DNA from: Chromobacterium vaccinii
GTDB taxonomy: Bacteria > Pseudomonadota > Gammaproteobacteria > Burkholderiales > Chromobacteriaceae
DNA length: 48,525 nt
Direction of reading: 5' to 3'
NCBI RefSeq assembly: GCF_000971335.1
Contig: NZ_JZJL01000040.1
Location: 1-48,525 of the forward strand
Shown here: positions 1-11,800 of the stretch, one piece after another
Position numbering within the stretch: the first letter of the stretch is position 1
Layout: every line of letters starts with the position of its first letter
Made by a program: the position numbers and the translations under genes
The notes under the pieces: generated by a model
The model's input: only the letters and a program-made list of their open reading frames with translations
Database searches by the model: none
Told to the model about the DNA's origin: nothing

Positions 1-3000
1 CGGCGGTGAGCTCCTTCGGCTTCAGCGGCACCAACGCCCACATCGTGCTTGGCGAATACCAGGCGCCGCGGCGGGAGAGCCGTGAAATAGAGGTTCTGAA
101 CCAGGATGGCAGGCTGATGGTGCCGTTGTCCGCGCGAACGGAGGAACAACTGCGGCGCAAGGCGGCGGATCTGTTGTCGGCGTTGAATGTCAGCGAGCCG
201 GAGCTGGCCGAGCTGGCCTACACGCTGCAGCTTGGCCGCGAGGCCATGGACGAACGCGTGGGTTTCCTCGCCGCCAGCGTGGCGGAGCTGCGCGGGCAGC
301 TGGCGTCTTTCGTCGCCGGAGAGCCGATGCCGGATGGCGCGCACCGCGGCGACGCGAGGCGCAACCGCGACAGCTTGAAGCTGTTGAACCAGGACGCGGA
401 AGTTCGCTCCGGTCTGGTAGAAAAATGGCTGAGCCAGCGCAGGCTGGGCAAGCTGCTGGAGTTGTGGGCCAAGGGTCTGGATTTCGACTGGAGCCTGCTG
501 TATCCCGGCGCGGCTCCGCGCCGCGTCGAGCTGCCCAATTACCCGTTCGCCGCGGAGCGCTACTGGATCGCGGCGGGCAGGGCGAGGGCCGAGAGCCCGG
601 CCGATCGCGCCGAGGCGGCGGACGAGGACATGCTGGAGACGGCGACGCCGGTATGGGACAGGCTGTTCGACACCGGCCGCGACGCGTCCGCCGGACGCCG
701 TGCCCTGGTGCTGGGCGCGGACGAGGCGCAAGCCGAACTGCTGCGGCGGCATTATCCGGCCGCGGCGTTCGCTTTTCTCGCCGACGACGGCGAAATGGAA
801 GAATTGGCGGATCGTTTGGCCGGGCAGCGCTTCGATCGCCTGGTCTGGCTGGCGCATGCCGGCGACGCGGCCGAGCTGTCCGAGGAGTCGCTGATCGCCG
901 ATCAGGAGCGCGGCGCGCTGCGGGCCTTGCGCCTCGCGCGGGCTTTGCAGCGCGCCGGTCTGGATTCGCAGGCGCTGGAGTGGGACTGGATCACCATAGG
1001 CGCGCTGGCCACGCATAGGACCGAAGCGGCCAATCCGGCCCACGCCGGCCTTCAGGGCTTGTGCGGCAGCTTGGCCGACGCTTACCCAGCCTGGTCGCTG
1101 CGGCTGTGCGATTTGCAAACCTGGAGCGCGGACGCGGTCGCGGCGCTGGGCGGCTTGTCGCTGCGAGGCAAGGGCGCTTGCTACGCCTGGCGCAGCGGCG
1201 AGTGGTTCGCGCGCAAGCTGGTGGAGGCCAAAATGGCGCAGCCGGCGGAGACGCCGTACCGCGCTGGCGGCGTATATGTGGCGATAGGCGGCGCCGGCGG
1301 CATTGGCGAGGCCTGGACCCGGCATGTGATGTCCGCCTGCGGCGCGCAGGTGGTCTGGATAGGCCGCCGGCCGCTGGACGAGGCGTTGCGGCGCAAGCTG
1401 GACGGTCTGGCCGCCTTCGGCCCCCGGCCGGAATACATCCAGGCTGACGCCAGGCAGCCCGGCGCGCTGGAGGCGGCTCGCGACGAGATCAAGCGTCGCC
1501 ATGGCGCCATCCACGGGGTGGCGCACTCGGCGGTCGGCGCGTTCGACCAAAGCCTGAAAACAGTGTCCGAGGCCGATTTTCGCGCAGTGCTGGCCGCCAA
1601 GGTGGACATCAGCGTCCGCATCGCCCAGGCTTTCGCCGGCGAGGCGCTGGATTTCGCGTTGTTCTTCTCTTCCAACGCCTCCTTCGTCCGCGGCGCGGGC
1701 ATGGGCGGTTACGCGGCGGGCTGCGCGTTCAAGGACGCCTTCGCCGGCCAACTGGCCCGCTTGTGGCCGTGCGCGGTCAAGGTGGTGAACTGGGGCTATT
1801 GGGACATCGGCGCCGGCGACAAACTGAGCGATGCGCTCAAGGGCTTCTTCCATGCCAGCGGATATCGTCCGTTGCGGGAATCCGAAGCCATGGCCGCGCT
1901 GGACGCCTTCCTGGCAGGCGATTTCTCCCAGATGTCGATATCGCGGGTGGCGCGCGGCTCCGCCGCCCGGCTGTGCGCGGACGGCGAATGGCTGGCCGAG
2001 CCGGCCCATGGCGCAACGCTGCCGGCGCTGCCGGATTTCGACAGCCAGCCCCTGCCCGAGGCTTTCGCGGCCCTTCAGGGCCGGGCGGGCGAGCAAATGG
2101 AGCCGCTGCTGATCCGGCTGATGGCCGGCGTGATCCGCGGCGCGATCCATCCCGCGCCCGGCCTGCGCCGCTGGTTGGAGGAAAGCCGCAAGATCATCGC
2201 CAGGGCCGGCGTGGACGAGAACGCGCCGCTGGATGCCGCGTGGCGGGAGTGGGATGCCGCGCTGCCGGCCTGGCTGGACAAGCCCGGCGGCAGCGAGCTG
2301 TGCCGGCTGGTGGACCGCTGCGTCCGCGCGCTGCCCGACATCCTGAGCGGCGCGCGCAAGGCGACCGACGTGATCTTCCCGGGCTCCTCGCTGGAGTGGG
2401 TGGAGCGGGTGTACAAAACCGACGTCCATTCGCTGGCCTTCAATCAAGGCCTGCGCGACACGCTGCTGGCGGCGGTGGACGCGCGGCTGGCCGCGGAGCC
2501 GTCCGCGCGGCTGCGGCTGCTGGAAATCGGCGCGGGCACCGGCGCCACCACCTCAGGCATCCTCGACCGGCTGGCGCCGCGCGCGGACCGCATCGAGGAG
2601 TACGCCTACACCGACATCTCCAAAGCCTTCCTGTTCCACGCCGAGCGCGAGTATGCGCCGAGGGCGCCGTACTTGCGCACGCTGCTGCTCAATGTGGAGA
2701 AGCCGCTCGCCGGCCAGGATGTGGTGCCGGGCAGCTACGATTTCGTGGTGGCGGCCAACGTGATCCACGCCACCCGCAACATCCGCAACACGCTGCGCAA
2801 CGCCAAGGCACTGCTGCGGCGCGGCGGCGCGCTGTTGATGAACGAAATCAGCCTGCATTCGGTGTGCGGCCATCTGACTTTCGGCCTGCTGGACGGCTGG
2901 TGGCTGAACCAAGACGACGAGGTGCGGATTCCGGGCTCCCCAGGCCTGTTTCCCGAAGCCTGGCGGCGGGTGCTGGAGGAGGAGGGCTTCTCCACCGTGC

Positions 3001-5783
3001 ATTTCCTTTGCCGCGGCGCGCATGCCGCCGGCCAGCAGATCATCGTCGCCGTCAGCGACGGCGTGATGCGCCAGCGCGAGCCGGACACTCCGCCGCCGCC
3101 GGCGCCAACATCCCAGCTGGCCCGCGTGGAAGCGCCCGCCACAGCCGTCCGCCCATCGGCGTCGTCGCTGCGCGAAGGCGCCGTGGCCCTGTGCAAGCGG
3201 GTCATAGGCGAGGCGCTGAAAATAGACGAGCGCGAGCTGGACGCCGAGACGCCGCTGGAACGCTACGGCATAGACTCCATCGTGATCGGGCTGGTCAACC
3301 AGCAGCTGCAGCGGCATTTCGACGACATCGGCAGCACGCTGTTGTACCAGTTCCAGACCATAGCCGCGCTGGCGGAACACCTGCTGCAGACGCAGCGCGG
3401 AAGGCTGGAGGCGATGTTCGGGGGAGGAGAGGGGTCTGCCTCGCCGACGCTGACTTCTGCGGCCGCGGCGCAGCCCGATCCGGCTGCGTTGCGTGCCAAG
3501 GCGGTGGAACTGTGCCGCCAGGTCTTCGCCGACGCGCTGAAGCTGGACCCGAACCATATCGACCCGGCCGAGCCGCTGGAGCGCTACGGCTTCGACTCCA
3601 TCATCGTCAATCTGGTCAATCAGCGCTTGCAGCAGCATTTCGGCGAGATCGGCAGCACTTTGCTGTTCCAGTTCCAGACCCTGGACGCCCTGGCCGGCCA
3701 CCTGGCGCAAACCCGAGCCGACGCGCTGACCCGCCTGTGCGGGCAAGGCGCGGCGGCCGCATCGACGCGCGAGTCGGAGCCTGCCGCTGCGGCGGCGCAT
3801 CCGGCAATCGCGCCGAAGCAGTCGGGACGCGGCCCTATCGCCGTGATAGGCATCAGCGGCATGTATCCTGGCGCGGACAATCTGGCAGCCTTTTGGCAGC
3901 GGCTGAAAAACGGCGACGACTGCGTCGGCGAAATTCCGGCGCGGCGCTGGAAACTGGCCGGGTTTTACGAGCCGGACGAGCAGAGGGCTGTGGACGCGGG
4001 CCTCAGTTACTGCAAGTGGGGGGGCTTTGTCGACCGCTTCGCCGAGTTCGACACGCTGTTTTTCGGCATTCCGCCGCGCGAGGCCTACAACATGGACCCG
4101 CAGGAGCGGCTGTTCATGCAGTCCGCCTGGCACGCGCTGGAGAACGCCGGCTATACCCGTCGCGACCTGCGAGAGCGTTTCGGCGGCAGGGTGGGCGTGT
4201 TCGCCGGCATCACCCGCGCCGGCTACAACCTGCATCGGCCGCTGAACGGCAACGACGAGAAGTTCTGGCCGCGGACCTCCTTCGCCTCGGTGGCCAACCG
4301 GCTGTCCTATTTCCTGGACATCAACGGCCCCAGCCTGCCGGTGGACACCATGTGCTCGTCCTCGTTGACCGCGCTGCATGAGGCTTGCGAGCACATCGCC
4401 AATGGCGATTGCGATCTGGCTTTCGCCGGCGGGGTCAACCTGTACCTGCATTCCACCAGCTTCACCGACATGTCGTCGCAGCACATGCTGTCCGCGGACG
4501 GCAAGTGCAAGAGCTTCGGCGGCGGGGCCAACGGTTTCGTGCCGGGCGAGGGCGTCGGCGTGGTCTTGCTCAAGCCCCTGGAGCGGGCCGTGGCCGACGG
4601 CGACATCATCCACGGCGTGATCCTGGCCACCCAGGTAAACCACGGCGGCAAAACCAACGGCTTCACCGTGCCCAATCCGGCCGCGCAGGCGGAGCTGGTG
4701 CGCCGCGCGCTGGACAAGGCCGGCATCAGCGCCCGCGACGTCAGCTATATCGAGGCGCATGGCACCGGCACCGAGCTGGGCGACCCCATCGAAATCTCCG
4801 GTTTGCAACAAGCTTTCGCCCAAGACACCGCCGATACCGGCTTCTGCGCGATCGGCTCGGTGAAATCCAACATCGGCCACTGCGAGGCGGCGGCTGGCGT
4901 GGCGGGGCTGAGCAAAGTGCTGCTGCAGATCAAGCATGGTCAACTGGCGCCGTCGCTGCACGCGCAGACGTTGAACCCGCATATCCGCTTCGACAAAACC
5001 CCGTTCCAGGTCAACCGCGAGCTGGCGGCGTGGCGGCGGCCGATGGCGGCGGACGGAAGGGAGAAACCGCGCATCGCCGGCATTTCCTCGTTCGGAGCCG
5101 GCGGGGCCAACGCCCACGTGATCGTCGGCGAATACCGGGTCCAGAGCCCCGCGCGCCCGGCGGGGCCGCCGGTTGGCGGCATCGCCGCGCTACCCTTGTC
5201 CGCGCGCACGCCGGAGCAGCTGAGGCAGAAGGCGCGGGAGTTGCGAGACTACCTCGCCGCATCAGGCAAGGAGGTGGATCTGGCGGCTCTGGCCTACACG
5301 CTGCAAGTGGGGCGCGAAGCGATGGAGGAACGGCTGGGCCTGGCGGCGGAATCCCCGGAACAGCTGATCGCGATGCTCAGCGGCTATGCCGACGAGGAGC
5401 GTGTGGTCGACGGCGTCTGGCGCGGCCTGGCGCAGCGCGGACCGGAGGGCTCGAGGCGGGTTCTGCAGGACGAGGACATCAAGAGCGCGATCGCGGGCTG
5501 GGCGGCCGCCGGCAGGCAGACCAAGCTGCTGGAACTGTGGATGCAAGGCTTCGATATCGATTGGCGCGGGTTGTACCGCGGGCGCGAACCGCGCCGGATC
5601 GAGTTGCCGGGCTATCCGTTCGCCCGGGACGAGTACTGGCTGCCGGAAACCGTTCAAGGCCGCGCCGAATCGGCCGCGCCTCAAGTTGACGGCCTGTCCC
5701 GGCTGATGGAAACCCTGGGCCGGATAGAGGACTCGACGCTGAGCCCCGCCGAAGGCGCGCGCTTGCTGAAGAACCTGGTTTGA
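1..5783 (+). CDS. trans-AT polyketide synthase, 3' part: KS(end)-KR-cMT-ACP-ACP-KS
   Basis: The gene is open at the left edge: the first residues are the C-terminal end of a KS (SSFGFSGTNAH). Numbering from the codon at nt 6, the order is as follows. A post-KS linker runs to about 190. A KR has its Rossmann motif GGAGGIG at 428-434 and Ser556/Tyr569. A C-methyltransferase has SAM motif EIGAGTG at 840-846. Two tandem ACPs carry phosphopantetheine serines at 1091 and 1198. A complete KS runs from about 1277 with Cys1450, His1585 and His1625 all present. The short tail after the last linker (about 1890-1925) probably docks to the next protein. No AT domain is present, so malonyl units come from a separate AT. 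The last KS forms a split module with the DH-KR-ACP that opens the next gene. At Tyr+4 the KR has Cys573 where most KRs have Asn. Neither ACP has the Trp at Ser+6 that marks beta-branching acceptors. The stop is followed by an 88-bp gap. Confidence 0.95.
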   Translation, partial: AVSSFGFSGTNAHIVLGEYQAPRRESREIEVLNQDGRLMVPLSARTEEQLRRKAADLLSALNVSEPELAELAYTLQLGREAMDERVGFLAASVAELRGQLASFVAGEPMPDGAHRGDARRNRDSLKLLNQDAEVRSGLVEKWLSQRRLGKLLELWAKGLDFDWSLLYPGAAPRRVELPNYPFAAERYWIAAGRARAESPADRAEAADEDMLETATPVWDRLFDTGRDASAGRRALVLGADEAQAELLRRHYPAAAFAFLADDGEMEELADRLAGQRFDRLVWLAHAGDAAELSEESLIADQERGALRALRLARALQRAGLDSQALEWDWITIGALATHRTEAANPAHAGLQGLCGSLADAYPAWSLRLCDLQTWSADAVAALGGLSLRGKGACYAWRSGEWFARKLVEAKMAQPAETPYRAGGVYVAIGGAGGIGEAWTRHVMSACGAQVVWIGRRPLDEALRRKLDGLAAFGPRPEYIQADARQPGALEAARDEIKRRHGAIHGVAHSAVGAFDQSLKTVSEADFRAVLAAKVDISVRIAQAFAGEALDFALFFSSNASFVRGAGMGGYAAGCAFKDAFAGQLARLWPCAVKVVNWGYWDIGAGDKLSDALKGFFHASGYRPLRESEAMAALDAFLAGDFSQMSISRVARGSAARLCADGEWLAEPAHGATLPALPDFDSQPLPEAFAALQGRAGEQMEPLLIRLMAGVIRGAIHPAPGLRRWLEESRKIIARAGVDENAPLDAAWREWDAALPAWLDKPGGSELCRLVDRCVRALPDILSGARKATDVIFPGSSLEWVERVYKTDVHSLAFNQGLRDTLLAAVDARLAAEPSARLRLLEIGAGTGATTSGILDRLAPRADRIEEYAYTDISKAFLFHAEREYAPRAPYLRTLLLNVEKPLAGQDVVPGSYDFVVAANVIHATRNIRNTLRNAKALLRRGGALLMNEISLHSVCGHLTFGLLDGWWLNQDDEVRIPGSPGLFPEAWRRVLEEEGFSTVHFLCRGAHAAGQQIIVAVSDGVMRQREPDTPPPPAPTSQLARVEAPATAVRPSASSLREGAVALCKRVIGEALKIDERELDAETPLERYGIDSIVIGLVNQQLQRHFDDIGSTLLYQFQTIAALAEHLLQTQRGRLEAMFGGGEGSASPTLTSAAAAQPDPAALRAKAVELCRQVFADALKLDPNHIDPAEPLERYGFDSIIVNLVNQRLQQHFGEIGSTLLFQFQTLDALAGHLAQTRADALTRLCGQGAAAASTRESEPAAAAAHPAIAPKQSGRGPIAVIGISGMYPGADNLAAFWQRLKNGDDCVGEIPARRWKLAGFYEPDEQRAVDAGLSYCKWGGFVDRFAEFDTLFFGIPPREAYNMDPQERLFMQSAWHALENAGYTRRDLRERFGGRVGVFAGITRAGYNLHRPLNGNDEKFWPRTSFASVANRLSYFLDINGPSLPVDTMCSSSLTALHEACEHIANGDCDLAFAGGVNLYLHSTSFTDMSSQHMLSADGKCKSFGGGANGFVPGEGVGVVLLKPLERAVADGDIIHGVILATQVNHGGKTNGFTVPNPAAQAELVRRALDKAGISARDVSYIEAHGTGTELGDPIEISGLQQAFAQDTADTGFCAIGSVKSNIGHCEAAAGVAGLSKVLLQIKHGQLAPSLHAQTLNPHIRFDKTPFQVNRELAAWRRPMAADGREKPRIAGISSFGAGGANAHVIVGEYRVQSPARPAGPPVGGIAALPLSARTPEQLRQKARELRDYLAASGKEVDLAALAYTLQVGREAMEERLGLAAESPEQLIAMLSGYADEERVVDGVWRGLAQRGPEGSRRVLQDEDIKSAIAGWAAAGRQTKLLELWMQGFDIDWRGLYRGREPRRIELPGYPFARDEYWLPETVQGRAESAAPQVDGLSRLMETLGRIEDSTLSPAEGARLLKNLV

Positions 5784-5871
5784 CAAGCCGCCGCGCGCCG
5801 CCAGCGCGGCGCGCGCGAGTGCGATCCATGACAGCGCGGCGGCTGCGGCCGCGCGGAGAAAGAGACGAGAG

Positions 5872-8800
5872 ATGATGGATTTTATCGAGTACGTGGCGAG
5901 CGAATTGAAAGAAGGACGCCTGTCCCGCGACAACGCCTTCGGCCTGATCCGGCAGTACGCCGGCCAGCGCGGCGCGGGGCGTCCGGACGGCGCGCGCCAT
6001 CCGCTGCTGCAGCACAATATTTCCGATCTTTACCACCAGCGCTACGGCTCGTCCTTCGATGGCGGAGAGTTCTTCCTGGCCGACCATCGGGTGGCGGTGC
6101 AGACTGGCGAGCCCATCCGGGTATTGCCCGCGGTCGCCTACCTGGAAATGGCTCGCGCAGCCGCAGTGGACGCTTCGCCGGAACGCCAGGCATCCGACGC
6201 GCTGCGCCTCGACGACGTGGTATGGCTGCAGCCGGTGGTGGCGGACGGCCGCGTCGATGTGCTGCTGGAGCTGTCCGCCGACGAGGGCAGTGACATCGCC
6301 TTCGAGGTGCTGAGCGTGCCCGGCGGCGGCGGGGAGCCATCGCCGCACTGCCGCGGCACGGCCAGGCCGTCGCCAGACGAGCCGCCCGCCAAGCTGGATC
6401 TGGCGGGACTTCAGGCGCGCATGATGGCCGGCCGGCTGGACGCGAAGGAATTGTATGCCGCCTATCACGCGATGGGCATGCGTTTCGGTCCGGCCCATCG
6501 GCCGGTGGACTGGGTGCTGCGCGGCGACGGCGAAGTCCTGGCCTGCCTTAGCCTGCCGGCCGCGGTGGGCGACACGCTGGGCGCGTTCCGGCTGCATCCC
6601 AGCCTGCTGGACGGCGCGCTGCAAGCTGCCATGGGCTTGCTGGCCGATCCGTCCGCCGCGCCGGACGAGCCTTCGCTGCCGTTCGCGCTGGACAGCCTGA
6701 CCGTTTACTCCGGCTGCGCGCGGCGCATGTTCGCCTGGGTGCGCCGCTGTCCGGGCGAGCGCGGCGGCGATCTGACCGCGCGGCTGGACATCGACCTTTG
6801 CGACGAAAACGGCCGGGTGTGCGCCGCGATGCGCGGTTTTTGCTCGCGGCCGCTGCAAAACGGCTCGGCCGACGAGCTGGTGATCGCGAAGCCGGTCTGG
6901 CGCGAGGCGGTGGCGTCGGGCAGCCACCAGGGCAGCCGCCATGTGTTGTTGTGCGGCGTGGCCGATGGGCAGGCCGATGCGCTGAGGAGGGCGTTGCCGG
7001 GCGCGTCCATCGAATGCCTGCCTTGGCTTGGCGAAGACGCGGCCAGCGGCTACGAGGCCGCCGCGCTGGCCTGCCTGCGCGCGATCCAGCGGTTGTTCTC
7101 CGAAGAAGGAGAAGTCCTGTTGCAACTGGCGGTTGCCGATGAGCTGCACGCTGGTTTGTCCGGCCTGCTGCGGACCGCCGCGCTCGAGCGTCCGCGGCTG
7201 CGCGCGCAATTGCTGTTGCTTGAGCCGGACTGCAACGCGGCAACGCTGGCCGAGCGACTGCAGGCGGAGTCCGGCGCCGACGCGCTGGTCGATTATCGCA
7301 ACGGCATGCGCAAGACGCGCGGCTGGGCGGCGCTGCCGGCGGACGAGCGCGCTCCGCTGGCGTACAAAGAAGACGGCGTCTACCTGATCACCGGGGGGCT
7401 GGGCGGCATCGGGGCGTTGTTCGCCGCCGACATCCTGAGCCAGGCATCGCGCGCCCGCGTGGTGCTGGCCGGCCGGGCCGCCGACGGGGAGGGCATCCAG
7501 GCCCGGCTTGGCGAGATCGCGCCGGACCCGGCATCGCGGGCGCGGCTGCACTATCGGCAGCTGGACCTGGCCGACCGCAACGCGGCGGCCCGCGCGGTGG
7601 CCGATATCGCATCCGCTCACGGCGGCCTGAACGGCGTGCTGCATTGCGCCGGCATGGTCAGGGACAAGCTGCTGGCGGGCAAGGATGAAGCGGAATTCCG
7701 CAGCGTGCTCGCGCCAAAGGTGGCCGGCACAATCAACCTGGATCTGGCCTGCGCCGATTCGCCGCTGGATTTCTTCGCCTTGTTCTCATCCGGCGCATCC
7801 GTGCTGGGCAATCCGGGACAGGGCGATTACGCGGCGGCAAACGGTTTTCTCGACGCTTTCGCCGCGCACCGCGACCAATTGGCCGAGCAAGGCTTGCGCC
7901 AGGGCCGCGCGCTGGCCGTCAATTGGCCGCTGTGGCGCGACGGCGGCATGAGCATGCCTGAGAGCCAGCTTGCCGCGATGTTCGAATCCACCGGCATGCG
8001 CGCGCTGCAGACGCAGAGCGGCATGTCCGCCTTCAGGATCAGCCTGGCGTCAGGGGTGTCCCAGACCGTGGTGGTGGAGGGCGATGGCCGCCGCATCCGC
8101 CAGGTTTTGTTCGACGCGCCGGCGTCCGCTGGATTGGAACCGATTGAAGAGCCGATGCCGGCCATCGTTGGCGGCGACCTGGCCGATAAAACCCGCGACT
8201 ACTTGCGTCGCCAGTTCGCGGCGCTGTTCAAGCTGGCGCACCACAAGATAGACGCGCGCGCGCCGTTGGAAAAATACGGCATAGACTCCATCCTGGCGAT
8301 GGACCTGACCAGACAGCTGGAAAAGACCTTCGGCCCGCTGTCCAAGACGTTGTTTTTCGAATATCAGTCTATCGATGAGCTGACCGGCTATTTCCTGCGC
8401 GCGCATGCGGATAAGCTGGACGGCCTGTTCGCTGGGGCGCGGCCGGAAACCGCCGCGAAGCGACAGCCTCCCGCCGCTCCGCGTCCAGCCGCGCGCGCAA
8501 TGCGGCCCTTGGCCAAGCCGGCAGCCGCTCCCGCACAGCGCCGCGACGAGCCCATCGCCATCGTCGGACTCAGCGGCCGCTATCCGCAGGCCATGGATGT
8601 GGACGCCTTCTGGCAAAAGCTGCGCGACGGCGAGGACTGCGTCACCGAGGTGCCGCGCGAGCGCTGGGACTGGCGCGAGTATTACAGCGAGGACAGAACC
8701 AAACCGGGCGCGCACTACAGCAAATGGGGCGGTTTCATCGAGGGCGTAGACGAATTCGACCCGCTGTTCTTCAACATCCCGCCGGTAGACGCGGAATACC

Positions 8801-11800
8801 TGGATCCTCAGGAGAGATTGTTTCTGCAGCACGCCTGGATGGCGGTGGAGGACGCCGGCTACAGCCGGGCCGCATTGCAGATTCCGCGCGACGGCGATCT
8901 GCCAGGACAGGTGGGCGTCTATGTCGGCGTGATGTACGGCGAGTACCAGCTGTTCGGCGCCGAAGCCAGTCTGGACGGGGAGCGAGTGGGCGTGCCGGTC
9001 AGCTACGCCAGCATCGCCAACCGGGTGTCCTATCTGCTCAACCTGCATGGTCCCAGCATGACGCTGGACAGCATGTGCTCATCGTCGCTGACCGCCATCC
9101 ACCTGGCCTGCCAGGACTTGAAGAGCGGCCGCGCCGAGCTGGCCATCGCCGGCGGCGTCAATGTCACGATACACCCCAACAAATACCTGATTCTCAGCGC
9201 TGGCCAGTATATTTCCAGCGATGGCCACTGCCAGAGCTTCGGCGAGGGCGGGGACGGATACATTCCCGGCGAGGGCGTCGGCGCGGTGGTGCTCAAGCGC
9301 CTGTCGGACGCCGAACGCGACGGAAACGTCATCTACGGAGTGATCCGCGGCAGCGCGTTGAACCACGGAGGCAAGACCAACGGCTATTCGGTGCCGAATC
9401 CCCGGGCCCAGGCCAGCGTGATCCGCCAGGCTTTGAAGGACGCTGGCGTCGAGGCCCGCCATGTAGGCTATATCGAGGCGCACGGCACCGGCACCAAGCT
9501 GGGCGACCCGATAGAGATCGCCGCGCTGACCGAGGTGTTCCGCGAATCCACCGACCGTCGCCAATTCTGCGCGATAGGCTCCGCCAAATCCAATATCGGC
9601 CACTGCGAATCGGCGGCCGGCATCGCCGGCCTGACCAAGGTGCTGCTGCAGATGAGGCACCGCAGCCTGGCGCCTTCGCTGCACTCCGCCCGGTTGAATC
9701 CGCACATCGATTTCGAATCCACGCCTTTCATCGTCAATCAGGCGTTGCGGCCGTGGGACGCGCCGGAGGAAAACGGCCGCGCGCTGCCCCGCATCGCGGG
9801 TATTTCCTCGTTCGGCGCCGGCGGCTCCAACGCCCATCTGATCGTGGCGGAGTATATCCAGCCGGCCTTTGCCGGCGAGCTGGCTGGGCCGGCCATCGTG
9901 CCGCTGTCGGCGCGCACCGGCCAGCAGCTGGCGCAAAAAGCGAGCGATCTGCTGGCCTATTTGCGCCGTCAAGAGCATGAGCCGTCGCTGTCGGCGCTGA
10001 GCCATACGCTGCAAGCCGGCCGCGAGGCGATGGACGCGCGCGCGGCTTTTGTCGTCGACAGCCTCCCCCAGCTGACGGAACGGCTGGAGGCCTTCTGTCG
10101 CGGCGAGACGGAGATCGAGGCTTGCTTCCGCGGCGACGCCGGGCGGGACGGCGACGAGTTCGCGTCGCTGGTCCGCGACGAGGACATGCGGGAAACCGTG
10201 GAGCGTTGGATCGCGCGCGGCAAGCTGGAGCGGCTGGCCGAGATGTGGACGCGAGGACTGGAACTGGACTGGAGCCGCTTGCGCAGCGGCGGGGCGGGCA
10301 GATTGATCTCTCTGCCGGCTTACCCCTTCGCCCGCGAGCGCTACTGGATCGCCGACCGGCGCAAGGCGCGCAAAGCCGGGGCCGCCGCCGCGCTGCATCC
10401 CTTGCTGCATGAAAACGCATCGGACCTCGCGCGACAGCGCTACGTTTCCCGTTTTGACGGCGGCGAATTCTTTTTCGCCGATCACAAGCTGAATATGGCC
10501 GGCGAGCGCCGCGGCGTGCTGCCGGCCGCCGCCTATCTGGAAATGGCCCGCGCGGCGGCGGAGCTGGCCATGCCGGCCGAAGCCAGGCCGGCAGTCTGGC
10601 GGCTGGACAACGTAGCGTGGCTGCGTCCGCTGACGGCCGGGCAGGCCGGAGAAGTCCATGTCGCGCTGACGCCGCGCGCGGATGGCGGCATAGGCTTCGA
10701 AGTGCTGGCGAACGGCGAGAACGAGCCGTTCTGCCTGGGCGAGGCGACGCCGTTGGCCTCGGCAGCCGGGCCAACGCTGGATCTGGACGCGTTGCGTGGC
10801 GCAATGGGCGCCGGAGAGATGAAGGCGGCGGAGCTGTACCGGGTTTTCGAATCCATGGGCATGCATTACGGGCCGGGTTTCCGCGGCGTGGCCGAGCTGT
10901 TTCCAGGAGAGGGGCAGGCGCTGGCCAGGCTGGCGCTGCCTGACATGGCCAGTGGCTACGCGCTGCATCCCGGGATGCTGGACAGCGCCTTGCAGGCCTC
11001 AGCCGCCCTGGCCGGCGGGGCTTTGCCGGACACGCCGGCAGTGCCGTTCGCGCTGGACTCAATAACGGCATTCGCACCGTGCCAGACCGAGATGCATGCC
11101 TGGCTGCGCAGGGATGAATCGGGCCGGATAGACATCGATCTGTGCGATCCGTCCGGCCGGGTCTGCGTGCAACTGCGAGGGCTTGAGGTGCGCGAGCTGC
11201 GCGCGGAGGGCGGGCGCGACGGGGTACTGATGGCCGAGCCGGCGTGGGAGGCGTTGCCTGCGCACGCCGCAGCGCAAGCGGCGGATGCGGGCCGGCGCCG
11301 CGCGGCGCTGTTGCTGGGCATGGACGGCATGGAGCCGGACGCGCTGCGCCGGGCCTTGCCCGAAGTGGATGTCGAAACCCTGGATTTGCCCGACGCGGCC
11401 AAGCCGGCCGAACGCTTCCAGGCGGCGGCGCTGGCGACGCTGAAACGATTGCATGCGCTGTTCGCTGGCGGGCAAGATCCCGTTTCGCTGCAAGTGGCGG
11501 TCGAGTGGGGCGAAGACGAGCTGCTGGCCGGGCTGAGCGGCATGCTGGACAGCGCCCGCCAGGAATGGCCTAACTTGCGCGTCCAACTGCTGCTGACGGA
11601 TGCGGCGCGCGACGCGGTAGTTCTGGCCGCCCAATTGAATGCCGCCGCGAATCTGCCGTCGGAAACGCTGCTGAAATTCCAGAGCGGCCAGGCTTCCGGC
11701 CAACGCTGGCGCGAGCTTGCCGCGCCGCAAAATGCGCCTGCTTTCCGCGATGGCGGCGTCTATCTGATCACCGGCGGTCTTGGCGGGCTGGGCCGCGTGT

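Noticed and set aside
3270-3660. Tandem ACPs as the beta-branch acceptor site
   Set aside because: Neither ACP has Trp at Ser+6, and the module has a KR, which would remove the beta-keto group needed for branching.
1763-4381. Plus-strand out-of-frame 872-codon frame inside the first PKS gene
   Set aside because: Arg/Ala/Gly-rich composition typical of a shifted GC-rich gene; no motifs.
2553-5117. Long minus-strand frame (854 codons) opposite the first PKS gene, and similar long frames on both strands through 1-19000
   Set aside because: They mirror GC-rich PKS codons, have no domain content of their own, and overlap well-supported domains in the true frame.
5784-5871. GC-rich dyads between the two PKS genes as a terminator
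   Set aside because: No T-run, and the two genes must be co-expressed; random pairing is expected at this base composition.
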